Assembly (NCBI GenBank): GCA_007026445.1
Contig: VDMD01000057.1
Span: 1-64,000 of the forward strand
Direction of reading: 5' to 3'
Length of the DNA: 64,000 bases
Source: Schizophyllum amplum
Taxonomy: Eukaryota; Basidiomycota; Agaricomycetes; Agaricales; Schizophyllaceae
The position numbers were made by a program, and so were the translations under genes. Shown piece by piece: positions 54,020-64,000 of the stretch. The notes beneath the pieces were generated by a model. That model ran no database searches, was not told the origin of the DNA, and saw only the letters and a list, made by a program, of their open reading frames with translations. Every line of letters starts with the position of its first letter. The first letter of the stretch is position 1.

Positions 54020-56619
54020 ATGCAGAACTCGGCAGACGTCCGCCCTTTGGCCAACATCCCCACGTCTGTGCTGCAATACTACCAGCAGCGCGGATATCAG
54101 CTCTCTGATCCCGTCACGAACCACACGCCATCCCAAGAACGTAGGGACCCTCTCCCGGCCATGAACTATGCATATGATGCCGATGGCCCTCCCTCGTCGT
54201 CCACAATCAATGATCGGCCGTCGAACACTCGTTCTCAGACCTCGTTCTTCCCCTCGCACCCATTGACCCTCGCTCCATCATCGCCGACGACTGCACCTCC
54301 GGCGACGACGACTCCCCTCCCATCGACAACGACTCCAAAACCCACGGATCCTTCCCCCGACCCGCATTCAAACATGCTCGCCCAGCTTCTCAGCGAGGTC
54401 CAGCGGCCCTTGAAGGAAGAGATCGCCAAGCTCACGGCCGACCGCGACACCATAGTCGAGCGGATGCGCACAGCTGCACATACCGCCCACAATGACGCGA
54501 CGAAGGCCCTGCGCGCCCAGAACGCCGCCCTACACTCCCAGAACGAAAGCTTACGACTGGACGCCGCTGCGAAGCGCGCGCAATTCAACCACATGATCGC
54601 CGACACCCTCACGCTGCGCAACAGCCTCACCGCGGAGGCCCAAGGCTTACGGGACGAAGTCGCCTCACTACGTAGTGCCACGGCATCCCTGACCGCCGCG
54701 CGCAGCACGACCGCGCAAGAACTTGTCGAGGCTCGCAGACTACATGTCGACGCGCGCCAAGAGCTCCTCGATACACGACAGCAGCTTATCGACACGCGCA
54801 AGGCTCTCGCCAGCACCCGTACCGAACTCGCGAACGCCCAAACCGCCATCAACGACGCACGCGCGACCAAGGATACGTTCAAGAACTCCGTCTTCCCGGC
54901 CGTGCGGCAAGTCTTTGCGACCAATGAGGCGCTCAGCGCTGAGGTGGCGACCGGGCGCGTACTCGCCGCGGAAAAGGAGCTCATGCGGGCGCGCATTCTG
55001 GAGCTGTGGGCAGCGCTGAGCGAGCTGGGGATCGTCTGCGGGGAGCGAGAGCCAATGCAGGGGGAGGTGCAGGAGCGGCTTCCGCGGGACGCGGCCGACC
55101 TCGAGCGGGCGCTGAGCACGGGGAACGTCGAGGAGGCGTCGACGCTGGCGAAGAGAACGATGGAAGAGGTGTTCAGGGAGATGAAGATCGTGTTACAAGA
55201 ATACGGACGGATGAAGGGAGAACATGGGAAGATGGCGATTGAGCGCGACGGACAGGAAGGTGTGCGTGGCTCCATGCATGCCGGGTGCGACAATCTGCGA
55301 AGCGACTACGACAAGCTGCGAAGCGACTACGACAAGCTGCAAAGGGAGTACGGCGAGATGAGGACCGAGCTCGAGCATCGGGAGACAGCCGTCAAGCAGG
55401 AGCAGGATGTTGAGCCCTTACCGCGGCTCATGCAGGAATGCGGCGTGCAGTCGGATGCTGCTTGCGAGCCACGGCTCTATGTTGGCTCGCAACGCGCCAC
55501 CGTCGGCCAGCCGGTGTCGATCCAGATGGTGAAGACATCGGCGACGAGGTTCGCCAGCTGCGCGCTGCGCTCAGGACTGCCGAGGAGCAAAGCGCGAAGT
55601 GGAAGGAGGCCTGCGTGCAAGGGTACACCCTGCGCGTTCGCCTCGCTGCGGAAGTGCAGGAGCTGCGTCAATCGCAGCCGGGGGTACGGAATGGTGAGTC
55701 GTCGTTTTCAATAACACGTGTCTCCTGCTACGCTTGGTCGTCTTTCTTCCTTACTGCCGCCCTATGAGACCTTCCCCTCCGCATTCTCATCTTTGCATGT
55801 CCTTTTGCTCGCTCTACTTCTGCACTGACCGCGATCAGCGCGTCATCGACGTTCGCCTGATACGGTCCAGACGGTCTGGGTATCGTGTTTCGTTCCGTTG
55901 CTCACGCGTGCACAGATGTTCGTGAAGCCGAGGTCTCTCTTAGAGGCAGCCCCGCAAGCACCCTGAGTCAAGACGCACTGCCCATGCCCTTGCTTCCTGT
56001 GGCCGGGTCCTCATTGGATGCATCCGGAAGCTCTCTTCGCTCGCTCGCGACACCCCCGAAGACTTCTCCATTCATCTCAACGCCTTCCCATCCGCCGACA
56101 TCTGGGCCTTCACGCGCACCACTCACTCAGCCGCCAGCAATCGCCACCACGTTCGCCCCAAAACCCACTCCCCTCACCGCCATCTCCGCCTCCCCGATGT
56201 TTCTGGGCGAAGACTCGCCAAGACGTACGGGGAAGATGAAGCGCGCGGTTCTCGTAGACGGCGCGGGAGATGGGAGCCCGTCCTCTCACCCGCGCAAGCG
56301 ACCAAGATCGGATGATGACGTGCACTTATCTCCTGGGGAGCGACAGGCCATGTATATGCAGTCGCAGGGGCACGAGGAGGCCGAGCGGTCGGCGGCAAAG
56401 CGACGGCGAGTCGCGGGTTCAGAATCTCGAAACTCCCCTCAGTCGGTGAAGCCCGATGCACCCCTTGCGAGCGGCTCTGACGAGGCTGGTGCCTCTTTCG
56501 GCTCCGCGATATCTGCCCTGGACGAACGTCGCCTACATTCTGTACCGCCTGTAAGTGTGAAGCCGGAGGTCGTGGGGACGAGGAATTTGGAGGATGACGC
56601 CGAGATTGTGTGTACTTAG
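54020..56619 (+). CDS. Coiled-coil protein, paralog 2 (one frame gap)
   Basis: Exons 54020-55693 and 55916-56619 share intron position and phase with paralog 1. The N-terminus has IPTSVLQYYQQRGYQLS (residues 13-29), then a Pro/Thr linker, then a long coiled coil starting LLSEVQRPLKEEIAKLTADR. The exon 1 end (KEACVQGYTLRVRLAAEVQE) matches paralog 1. Exon 2 has a Pro/Ser-rich part, RKRPRSDDD and KRRRVAGS as likely nuclear signals, and ends DDAEIVCT. Reading passes from one frame (VGSQRATVGQ) to another (VDPDGEDIGDEV) near 55505-55515. One missing base explains it and makes the total 792 codons plus stop. Paralog 2 lacks almost all the tandem repeats of paralog 1: it has a single AEVATGRVLA-type unit where paralog 1 has four. 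The function is unknown. Confidence 0.78.
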
Positions 56620-59536
56620 CCCGCGATTTATCGGGTATGTTGTAGCAGTAGGTTCGCATCGGCAGGGACATGTACTACGTACAATCATTCTTCTAGGATA
56701 CCATCCTTCGCCAGTCGAACTTGGACTGCCAAAACGCCGATGCGCTCGAACGCCACTTCAACTTGTAACTCCGGCACAAACATGTGCAAACTTCTCGGTA
56801 ACTGTCACGTTACATAAGCTGCTCCCCCTCTTGAAAGGCTCTTGGCCTGTTTCGCGTCGAGCGTTCAAACGTTCAAGAGTCCCTTCATCCCCTTCACTCA
56901 TTAACTTGAAGTGGGTCCCCACCGTGGCTCTGGAAGCGGAATCTAGGGGGTCATCTCCGCTGGCGACTACTCGAACGCGCCACTCGGGACTGCCCGAACG
57001 CACCGCCCACAGCTGTCGGGACGAGCGCCGCCGTCCTTTGCGGTCATTGAGCAATATCGAGTCTCGCCCTCGATAGATGAGGGCTTTGATGGTCTCCGTC
57101 GACCGGTGTTGACGGTTTACGTCGACCGGTGTTGACGGTCTACGTCGACCGGTGCGTACTATCGCTCTTCGGAAGTAAGTACCTACCCCTTCCCCTGCGT
57201 CGCTGTTGCCCGCTGAAGACACGAATTGCAGATTGCAGATTGTATGATTCATTGACTTCTGCGGACCTTGTCTACTGCGGACACGCTAGACCAGCCCTAC
57301 TCTGAAGACTATCCCTACCGAGACCATGGAATACCAGCGCCCATCGCAGTCTCCTCCACTTCGCTGAGCCTGATTGCTTCTAGGTCTGGCCTCTATGCCT
57401 TCCCAACGTCCTTCCATTACGCTTTGAAGCACTACGGTACGGGACTTTGACTGGACTCTGAGTCGACGCATTCTGCGACCCCGCATACGCGGCTAGACCA
57501 CTAGGACGATAGGCTAGCAGCACTGCTCGCCCGGGCTAGAGACTCAGACGGTTGCCTTTGTCTTCGTCGAGCTCCATCTTCTCAGTATACTTAGTGGCCC
57601 GGGCATGCCAGCTTGTCGAGGTGTTAACTCCTGCTCGCCAAGTCGCTCGACTTCTATAGTCACCCCTGCGTCTTCGACCGTCGGGCCTACCTATTCTAGA
57701 GCCTTCTGCGTACTGCCACCATGCGACGACTTCCATGCGCGGCGCCTCTTCTCACTACGCAAGTGCTCTAGACGCCTCTGCGTCCCTTCCGTCGAAGACT
57801 TGACGATCGCCGACGCTGGCCAGTTCTTCGCGGCGAAAACAATGATCAAGTCAGTATATGACAAACAAATCCGAAACCATAGTCAGCCATAGGCGCGTCT
57901 CGACATCGTCCACTGGCGCGCCCGCTTGCGACTGCTTTTGCTTTCGAATCCACCTGGGGATTCGCTAAACCCCTCCGCTGAAGATTTCGCCAGGTCCTCT
58001 CCGCTGAAGACTTCATAGGGCACCCCAGGAACTCTGCCCGTGGTTCGCGTTTCGAGATGGTAGGCGGGCGCTGTGCGACGGCGTGGAAACCATGTACGGT
58101 ACCTGCCCTGGCGCCGCTACCTTACACAGCGCGGGATGGGCTTGACTTTCTCACTGCGCAGAAGCGATACATCAATAAGCATTTACTTACTTTCACCGCC
58201 TTTGGAATGAGGCTCCGCTTCTGAATATACGACCGTCGATTCTGAATATACGAGCGTCGATCCTCAGAATTCGAGCGTCTGTTGCTCGATCCACAACCCT
58301 CGGCTCTCCACGGAGAAGCCCACGGGGAAGGTCACGTAGCTGTATTCGGCGAACAATGGATGCGTTATGAACTGGTGGCAAACAACGCGGCGTCCTAAGT
58401 CTAGTATTTGTGGGCTGACTTATGGTTCCGTGCAGAGGGAGCGTCTGCCGGTTTCGATTGTCAGCGAAAGATGCATCTAGTCCCATCGAGCTCGTGCGCA
58501 GTTCGACTGTTTGTACGTGCGACAGCGCCGGGACACATGAATCGCACGACCACATGGGAGGAACACGGGGCAGCATGAATGCGAACACAGTAAAGACGAG
58601 GGTTGAGGTCAGAGGACCAACGTATAGAGAGGTAAGAACCGGTGTATTCAGATAGACCATGTTCTGGTCCTGCTGTACGTTCGACGAAGGGGATATGGGG
58701 TCAAGCAGCTTGGCAGGTGGACATCGTGGACAAGACGCATCCGATACCATGATCAGGCTCGACGTCCAACGCCAGGAGAAGCACAGGGACCACGGGTCAT
58801 GCTAGGGAAAGACGTACTTCCTTGTTGAGGGCTCACCAGGTCTGTCTCCACTTCTGTATAGCTATCTACGAGCGTCGCGGTTATCTTCTGGAATGTGGGC
58901 CCATCTTCTGGTATTCTAGCTTGGCGCGCGCTCGGAACGTGTAGTCGTCAATGAGCAGGGGCGAGGAAAAGACGAGACCAAGCTCCAGAGTAGCGGGAAA
59001 AGAAACCGGGGAAAGCGGGCGATTGTGTGCGGGTAGTCCGCTGCCCCATATGACGTTCCGCCCGAAGACCAAGGCCAGGTCCCGCAGAGGAGGGCTTCAG
59101 AGCAAAGAAGGGCGCAATCTTGTTTCCAGAACGTCGAGCGAGAGATTCAGCGCCGCCGACCCCCTAGGAAATGGCGAGCGGCGCACAGAGAATGGCGAAG
59201 GAAGAGGGCAGAAAGTCACGCGCACGTGCGGCTTTTGTGACCAAACTTGGACCGATCGGGCCCATCACTCAGCGTCGATCGCTCATGATGATCATGAGCA
59301 CGCCATTCTTTCTCTTTGCTCTGGCACCCCCCTGGACGCACGCAATTCCAGGCATCAATTGCAACTTTTCCATCCGCGTTTGCGTCAGGATGTTATATAG
59401 CAAAATGTCATCCGTCCCATCGTCGTTGCTCTTCCCCCCACCAACCTCCCGACCAGCATACCCTGCACGACGATACCCGTCCCGCAGCCAGCCTCCTCCC
59501 CCTCCCTAGCGGTCTATAGCGAACGCGCGCGACACG
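56620..59536. other. Long intergenic stretch, one tandem repeat, one weak ORF
   Basis: A 23-bp unit CGTCGACCGGTGTTGACGGT plus three bases repeats two and a half times at 57097-57155. Related GAAGA/CCTCTCCGCTGAAGA words occur at 57975-58015. A minus-strand frame at 58750-58193 (start MVSDASCPRCPPAKLL) includes a hydrophobic segment (TSTLVFTVFAFMLP), but the downstream part is repetitive and no family is recognised. Large parts read like decayed mobile DNA; no terminal repeats were found. The last 150 bp are the sulfate permease promoter and leader. Confidence 0.4.
58193..58750 (-). CDS. Weak minus-strand ORF with one hydrophobic segment
   Basis: The frame of 185 codons begins with ATG at 58750. 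Residues around 45-65 (LTSTLVFTVFAFMLPRVPP) could be a membrane segment, and a Cys-containing stretch (WSCDSCVPALSHV) follows. The C-terminal 30 residues repeat an R-I-D/F pattern encoded by a degenerate minisatellite (58205-58280). There is no support from splicing or family, so it may be chance or part of a longer spliced gene. Confidence 0.25.
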   Translation of the reverse strand: MVSDASCPRCPPAKLLDPISPSSNVQQDQNMVYLNTPVLTSLYVGPLTSTLVFTVFAFMLPRVPPMWSCDSCVPALSHVQTVELRTSSMGLDASFADNRNRQTLPLHGTISQPTNTRLRTPRCLPPVHNASIVRRIQLRDLPRGLLRGEPRVVDRATDARILRIDARIFRIDGRIFRSGASFQRR

Positions 59537-62501
59537 ATGCCCTCTACCGAGTCCGCGAAAAAGTTCGGGAAGCGCGTCATCGCGTATCCCGAAGAGACAG
59601 TCCCCGTCATCTCCACCACCGACTGGTTTAGAGAACGGTCGTTCGACCCGAGGGTCGCGGTGCGTCTAAACTCCTATCCATTCATAAAGCAGCGCACTGA
59701 TCTGCTCGAACGCAGGTCGTCGATTATCTCTCCAGCTTGTTCCCATCTTTGGCTGGATCTCGCGCTACAACCTCGGCTGGCTCTCAGGCGATGTCATCGC
59801 AGGACTCACCGTCGGGATGGTCCTCGTACCGCAGGGCATGTCCTACGCCCAGATCGCCACCCTGTCCCCCGAGTACGGCCTCTACTCGTCCTTCGTCGGC
59901 GTCCTCATCTACTGCGTGCGTTATACATCCCTTTCTCCATCATACAGCCGCCTAATCCTGTCTCCTTCAGCTATTCGCCACCTCCAAGGACGTGTCGATC
60001 GGCCCCGTCGCGGTCATGTCGCTCACGGTCTCGCAAATCATCAATTCCGTCGAGAGCGCGCACCCCGGGCAGTGGGAGGCGCCGCTCATCGCCACCACAG
60101 TTGCCTTCGTCTGTGGTTTCATCGTCCTCGGCATCGGTCTTTTGCGCCTGGGCTGGATCGTCGACTTCATCCCTGCGCCTGCGATCTCCGGCTTTATGAC
60201 AGGCTCTGCGATCAGCATCGTCGCAGGCCAGGTGCCGGGGCTCATGGGTATCTCTGGGTTCGAGTGCGTATGAGCGTCTACCTGCTATCCGTCCATTGTC
60301 TGATTTCATGCTTCAGCACGCGCGAGTCGACGTACAAGGTTATCATCAACACGCTCAAGCACCTGCCCAGCACGAGCATGGACGCCGCGTTCGGTCTGCC
60401 GGCCCTTGTCTTCCTCTACGGCTTCCGCATCATCTGTGACAAGCTATCGAAGCGGTATCCCAAGCACTGTACGCATCTTTTCGCCGTACATGCAACCAGC
60501 GTACTAACTGGTTCACAGCCCGCCTCTTATTCTTCGCCTCCGTGCTCCGCAACGCAGTCACGATCCTCGTCCTGACCATCGCCGCCTGGCTGTACTGCCG
60601 CCACAACAAGGACGCGGCCGGCAGCTACCCGATCAAGATCTTGAAGGACGTGCCCAGCGGCTTCCAGCACATCGGCCAGCCCGTCATCGACAAGGACCTC
60701 ATCTCCGCGCTCGCCGGCGAGCTCCCGGTGGCCACGATCATCCTCCTGCTCGAGCACATCGCGATCTCGAAGTGTACGTCGTCCCAGTGCCGTGCCATTA
60801 TGGCGTGATCGTGGCGGGTGCTGACGTCGTCCGATAGCCTTCGGCCGCGTGAACGGGTATAAGATCAACCCGAACCAGGAGCTCATCGCGATTGGTGTCA
60901 CCAACCTCGTCGGCTCGTGCTTCAACGCGTACCCCGCCACCGGCTCCTTCTCCCGCTCGGCGCTCAAGAGCAAGTGCGGCGTGCGCACGCCCGCGGCGGG
61001 CATCATCACCGCCGTCGTCGTCCTGGTCGCCCTGTACGGTATGTTTCCCTCCCCGCCTTCCACTCCTTCAGCAGACGCTAACCCACCCACCCCCAGGTCT
61101 CACCCCAGCGTTCTTCTGGATCCCCTCGGCCGCGCTCTCCGCCGTCATCATCCACGCCGTCGCCGACCTCGTCGCCTCTCCCGCGCAGGTGTACTCCTAC
61201 TGGCGCGTCGCCCCGCTCGAGTTCGTCATCTGGCTCGCCGCCGTGCTCATCACGATCTTCACGACCATCGAGAACGGGATCTACGCGTCCATCTGCGCCT
61301 CGCTCGCCCTCCTCCTCATCCGCGTCGCGCACCCGCGCGGCAAGTTCCTCGGCAAGGTCGTCCTGCGGCGCGGCGGCGCGGGTGGTGGGGGTGCCCTGCC
61401 GTCCCCGGGCAAGTCATTCTCCTCGAGCCAGACGGCGAGCGTGCGGTCGGGCTACGACGGCGAGTACGAGCGCGAGGTGTTCGTGCCCCTCGCGTCGGGC
61501 TCGCAGACGGTGGATGTGATCCCGCCCGCGCCCGGCGTGGTGATCTACCGGTTCGAGGAGAGCTACCTGTACCCGAACTCGGCGGTGATGAACGAGCGGA
61601 TTGTGGACTATGTGCGCGCGCACACGCGGCGGGGGAAGGACCTGAGCACGGTCAGCATGGCGGACCGGCCGTGGAACGACCCGGGGACGCGGAAGGGGTC
61701 GTCAGCGGAGGAGGAGCAGAGGAGGAATGAGGCGTTGCCGTTGTTGCGCGCCGTCGTCCTCGACTTTTCGTCCATCTCGCATATTGATACGACGGCGGTG
61801 CAGTCCCTGATTGATACGCGGAACGAGATTGAGCGGTGGACGGATGCGCCGGTGGAGGTGAGTTTTTCACTTATGATACGTGTGTTTGATGTCGTCTAAC
61901 TGCAGTTCTGCAGTTCCACTTCGCGAGTATCCTCTCACCGTGGATCCGGCGCGCGCTCGTGGCCGGCGGTTTTGGGTTCGTTGCCAATGCGCACGACGCG
62001 GGCAGGAGTCACGAGGTCGCACCCGTCGTGCCGTACCGCGATGGCTTGCGGGAGGGCGACCCGGAGACGTCGCCGCAGCTGCACCACGACCTCGAGTCGC
62101 GGCTGCACCACGATCTTGAGTCGCGGTTACATCACGACCGCGAGTCGCGGTTGCATCACGACCTCGAATCGCGCGGCGCCGACATCGTCGAACAGGCGCG
62201 GGAGCAGACGCGAGAGCGGTTGGTGTCGCACACCGATCTCAAGCGAGTCGACCTGAAAACCGCGCGCGTCGACTTGAAGACCGCGGGCGTCGACCTGAAG
62301 ACCGCGAGCGTCGACCTGAAGACCGCGGGCGTCGACCTGAAGACCGCAGGCGTCGACCTGAAGACCACGGGCGTCGTGACCGAGATGGAGGTGACGCCCC
62401 TGATCACGGAGGAGACGCCGTTCTTCCATCTCGACCTGCAGGAGGCGGTGCGCGCGGCGGAGGGCGGGCTGCAGGTGCGGCGGGTGCCGTCGTATCGGTG
62501 A
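59537..62501 (+). CDS. SulP-family sulfate permease with STAS domain
   Basis: Eight exons (59537-59659, 59716-59915, 59971-60263, 60317-60468, 60519-60773, 60838-61038, 61097-61857, 61914-62501) give about 857 residues. SulP blocks are clear: GDVIAGLTVGMVLVPQGMSY, YGLYSSFVGVLIYC, TSKDVSIGPVAVMS, PAPAISGFMTGSAI, GVTNLVGSCFNAYPATGSFS, TPAFFWIPSAALSAVIIHAV. The STAS domain includes LRAVVLDFSSISHIDTTAVQ. It should import sulfate at the plasma membrane, feeding sulfur assimilation. Exon 2 is one base short: VVDYLSSLFP and IFGWISRYNL are in different frames at a CCC run near 59744, probably an assembly slip. The last exon adds coding repeats, four LHHDLESR-type and six to seven VDLKTAG-type units (about residues 720-810), outside the conserved fold. 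The stop codon lies inside a 23-bp repeat that continues downstream. Confidence 0.93.
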
Positions 62502-62560
62502 GGTGGATGCCGTCGTATCGGTGAGGTGAATGCCGTCGTATCGGTGAGGTGAATGCCGTT
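62492..62560 (+). repeat. 23-bp repeat across the permease stop codon
   Basis: Three copies of a unit beginning GTATCGGTGAGGTG and ending ATGCCGTC lie at 62492-62514, 62515-62537 and 62538-62560. The TGA stop of the permease lies within the first copy, so the array overlaps the coding end and 3' untranslated region. Confidence 0.85.
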
Positions 62561-63701
62561 GGACCAGGGATCTAGTCGGACACCAGTGACGGGAATTGGC
62601 TGTATACCTTCATATCTTGACGCACAGACCTTCATATCCTGACGCACAGACCAAAATAAAAAGCAATAGACGCGCGATGTACCTAACTTACTCACGACAC
62701 CTCACACTGTACACTATAGACATGGCATGGCATTGGCTATTTACTTACTTATTTTTTGCTGTACCTGTACGTCGGGGAGAACAACAACAACATGACGATG
62801 ATTTAGAAGAACAACACGATGTTTGGAAACAACACGATGATTGGAAACAACACGGTAGTTGGAATTACCTTGCTTGCAAGGTCTCTCCACACCCTTAATT
62901 CCGGGTACTTTTCAGTACATAAGACCAAATAGTGACTCCTGTCGGCCCAAAAGTCCGAAAAACCAATGTCCAATGCAAGCAAGGTCAACGCCGAGCGCAG
63001 CCGGCACTTCCTCTAGTTGTGAAGACTAGCATGAATATGTGCAAGGACTCGTAGGAGCGGGAAGAGTTGTAAGTATAGGAGTGAACGAATGAGCGGAAGT
63101 AATGAAGGGATAGGATGAAGGAATAGAGCGGGGAGGGGAGGGACGAAGCGGAAAGCAGACGGAATGAAGCGATGAGAGGGAGGAATGAAGCAACGAGCAG
63201 AATGAATGAAGCGACGAGCAGAACAAATGGAGGGACCAGCAGAACAGATTAAGCGACCAGCAGAACAAATGAAGCGACCAGCAGGACAAACGAAGCGACC
63301 AGCAGGACAAACGAAGCGACGAGCTGAAGGAAAGCGCATCCTAAGGCTATTGGTTTCCTGCAAGGCCATCCAGAACGCGATTTGGGACGAGCGAACGTGG
63401 GCAGGGCTTGGGATAGATGAACTCACTGATATAAGCAAAATATAAGTGGGCTCAGTGACAATGAGGAGCGAGGTCAAGTTGAATATTTGCGAGTCTCGTT
63501 CGGAGTCGTGGCGCGAGGCGTACAAGCTACGCTGCGAGGCGTACAAGCTAAGTACGTCGCGCAAGCGTACAAGCTACTGCACGAGGCGTACAGGCTACGC
63601 TGTCAATGCACCGTACTAAACCCCCCATCCGGTGCGCTGGTTCACTGAGCAGTTTTCACTCACCTCCCTATCGCCGCCATCTCGACTCTGCACAGCCCAC
63701 C
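62561..63701. repeat. Spacer with two further tandem arrays
   Basis: At about 63160-63330, units around GAAGCGACCAGCAGAACAAA repeat seven to eight times. At 63500-63595, GAGGCGTACAAGCTA-like units occur four times. Duplicated CTTCATATC(T/C)TGACGCACAGACC words lie at 62608-62652 and AACAACACGATG(AT)TTGGA words at 62810-62855. No gene is supported. Confidence 0.7.
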
Positions 63702-64000
63702 ATGTTCACTGGCACGACGGAAGATGCCAAATCATTTCAGCGTCACCTGGAGGTCTTGGGAAAGGATTTGCATGGAGTGCCGATGGATGCTCAGACGGTG
63801 CCGATGGATGCGGCTCAGACGATGTCGATGGACGCTCAGACGATGAGCATGGTCAAGCGCTGGGTAGTTCGAACAATAGACTATCAGGCAATGGGTGGAG
63901 TCGGCGGAGAAAGTGGCGATGGCGGCGGAGACGATGCAAGGAAGAGACTAATGCGTGAGTATGGTCGCGACAGGGCACAGGAGAGATGCATAAGAGATCG
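63702..64000 (+). CDS. Partial gene at the right edge, hypothetical
   Basis: ATG at 63702 in good context (GCCCACCATGTTC) opens a frame that stays open to the window end (99 codons). It reads MFTGTTEDAKSFQRHLEVLG, then short repeats of the kind VPMDAQT and MSMDAQT, a basic part, and a Gly-rich part (GGVGGESGDGGGDD) before RKRLMREYGRDRAQER. A splice donor is possible at TGC|GTGAGTATG near 63954. No family is recognised; the rest lies outside the window. Confidence 0.4.
   Translation, partial: MFTGTTEDAKSFQRHLEVLGKDLHGVPMDAQTVPMDAAQTMSMDAQTMSMVKRWVVRTIDYQAMGGVGGESGDGGGDDARKRLMREYGRDRAQERCIRD

Noticed and set aside
57060..58020. Decayed LTR element suggested by GTCGACC and CTGAAGAC words
   Set aside because: No paired termini, target duplication or coding remains could be found. 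The 23-bp array is recorded as a plain tandem repeat.
1..64000. CRISPR arrays, bacterial operons, riboswitches
   Set aside because: The genes are intron-bearing and eukaryotic. Tandem arrays here have adjacent units without unique spacers, unlike CRISPR.
1..64000. tRNA or rRNA genes
   Set aside because: No stretch with a convincing B-box (GGTTCGANTCC) paired with an A-box at the right distance, and no conserved rRNA core sequence, was noticed. A covariance-model scan would be needed to exclude tRNAs fully.

Overview
The window looks like nuclear DNA of a filamentous basidiomycete, most likely an Agaricomycete. Genes are split by many short introns of about 45-60 nt with GT...AG ends, coding DNA is GC-rich, and the protein families fit: a DUF6698-like protein, a Harbinger DDE transposase with a Myb-like partner, MYND zinc-finger paralogs, and a small secreted protein carrying the RGLPP motif. 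Everything was read by eye from sequence. No database search or transcript data stand behind the calls.

Layout. 0-1.3 kb: a seven-exon DUF6698-like gene. 2.7-4.9 kb: PBDC1 (eEF1A chaperone family) with an 834-nt pyrimidine-rich intron and two single-base gaps in frame. 5.7-12.3 kb: a MYND gene on the minus strand, split by a complete 4.75-kb Harbinger element (6439-11191) with 12-bp inverted termini and an AAT target duplication. Removing the element and one AAT restores the frame. 12.3-13.9 kb: minisatellites. 13.9-25.8 kb: GCN1, the ribosome-associated activator of the Gcn2 kinase, with repeat-filled introns and coding repeats in its N-terminal third. 27.0-31.0 kb: a long coiled-coil protein with many internal repeats; a shorter paralog lies at 54.0-56.6 kb. 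32.3-34.2 and 39.0-40.8 kb: two MYND paralogs in tandem. Between them an inverted repeat (34.1-34.8 against 36.8-38.3 kb), partly made of MYND 3' sequence, encloses a TATA-driven gene for a small secreted peptide precursor with Kex2-type cleavage sites (35.7-36.0 kb).

41.2-47.5 kb is mobile-element territory: two MITE-like elements and a 5.5-kb element with 19-bp inverted termini but no recognisable transposase, containing a cluster of short palindromes and a perfect tandem duplication. 47.6-51.9 kb: two minus-strand RNA-related genes, a 2H-phosphoesterase (AKAP7/ASCC1-like, with a 17-nt microexon) and a REX4-type exonuclease. 52.5-53.6 kb: a low-complexity protein divergent from the second coiled-coil gene. 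59.5-62.5 kb: a SulP sulfate permease with a repeat-expanded tail. A gene cut by the right edge begins at 63702.

Several genes concern translation or RNA (PBDC1, GCN1, REX4, 2H-phosphoesterase), but there is no sign of a functional cluster. The striking themes are minisatellites in introns, exons and spacers, transposon activity around the MYND family, and the peptide precursor. Four single-base gaps in otherwise conserved reading frames (PBDC1 twice, SulP, coiled-coil paralog) suggest assembly indels rather than gene death.
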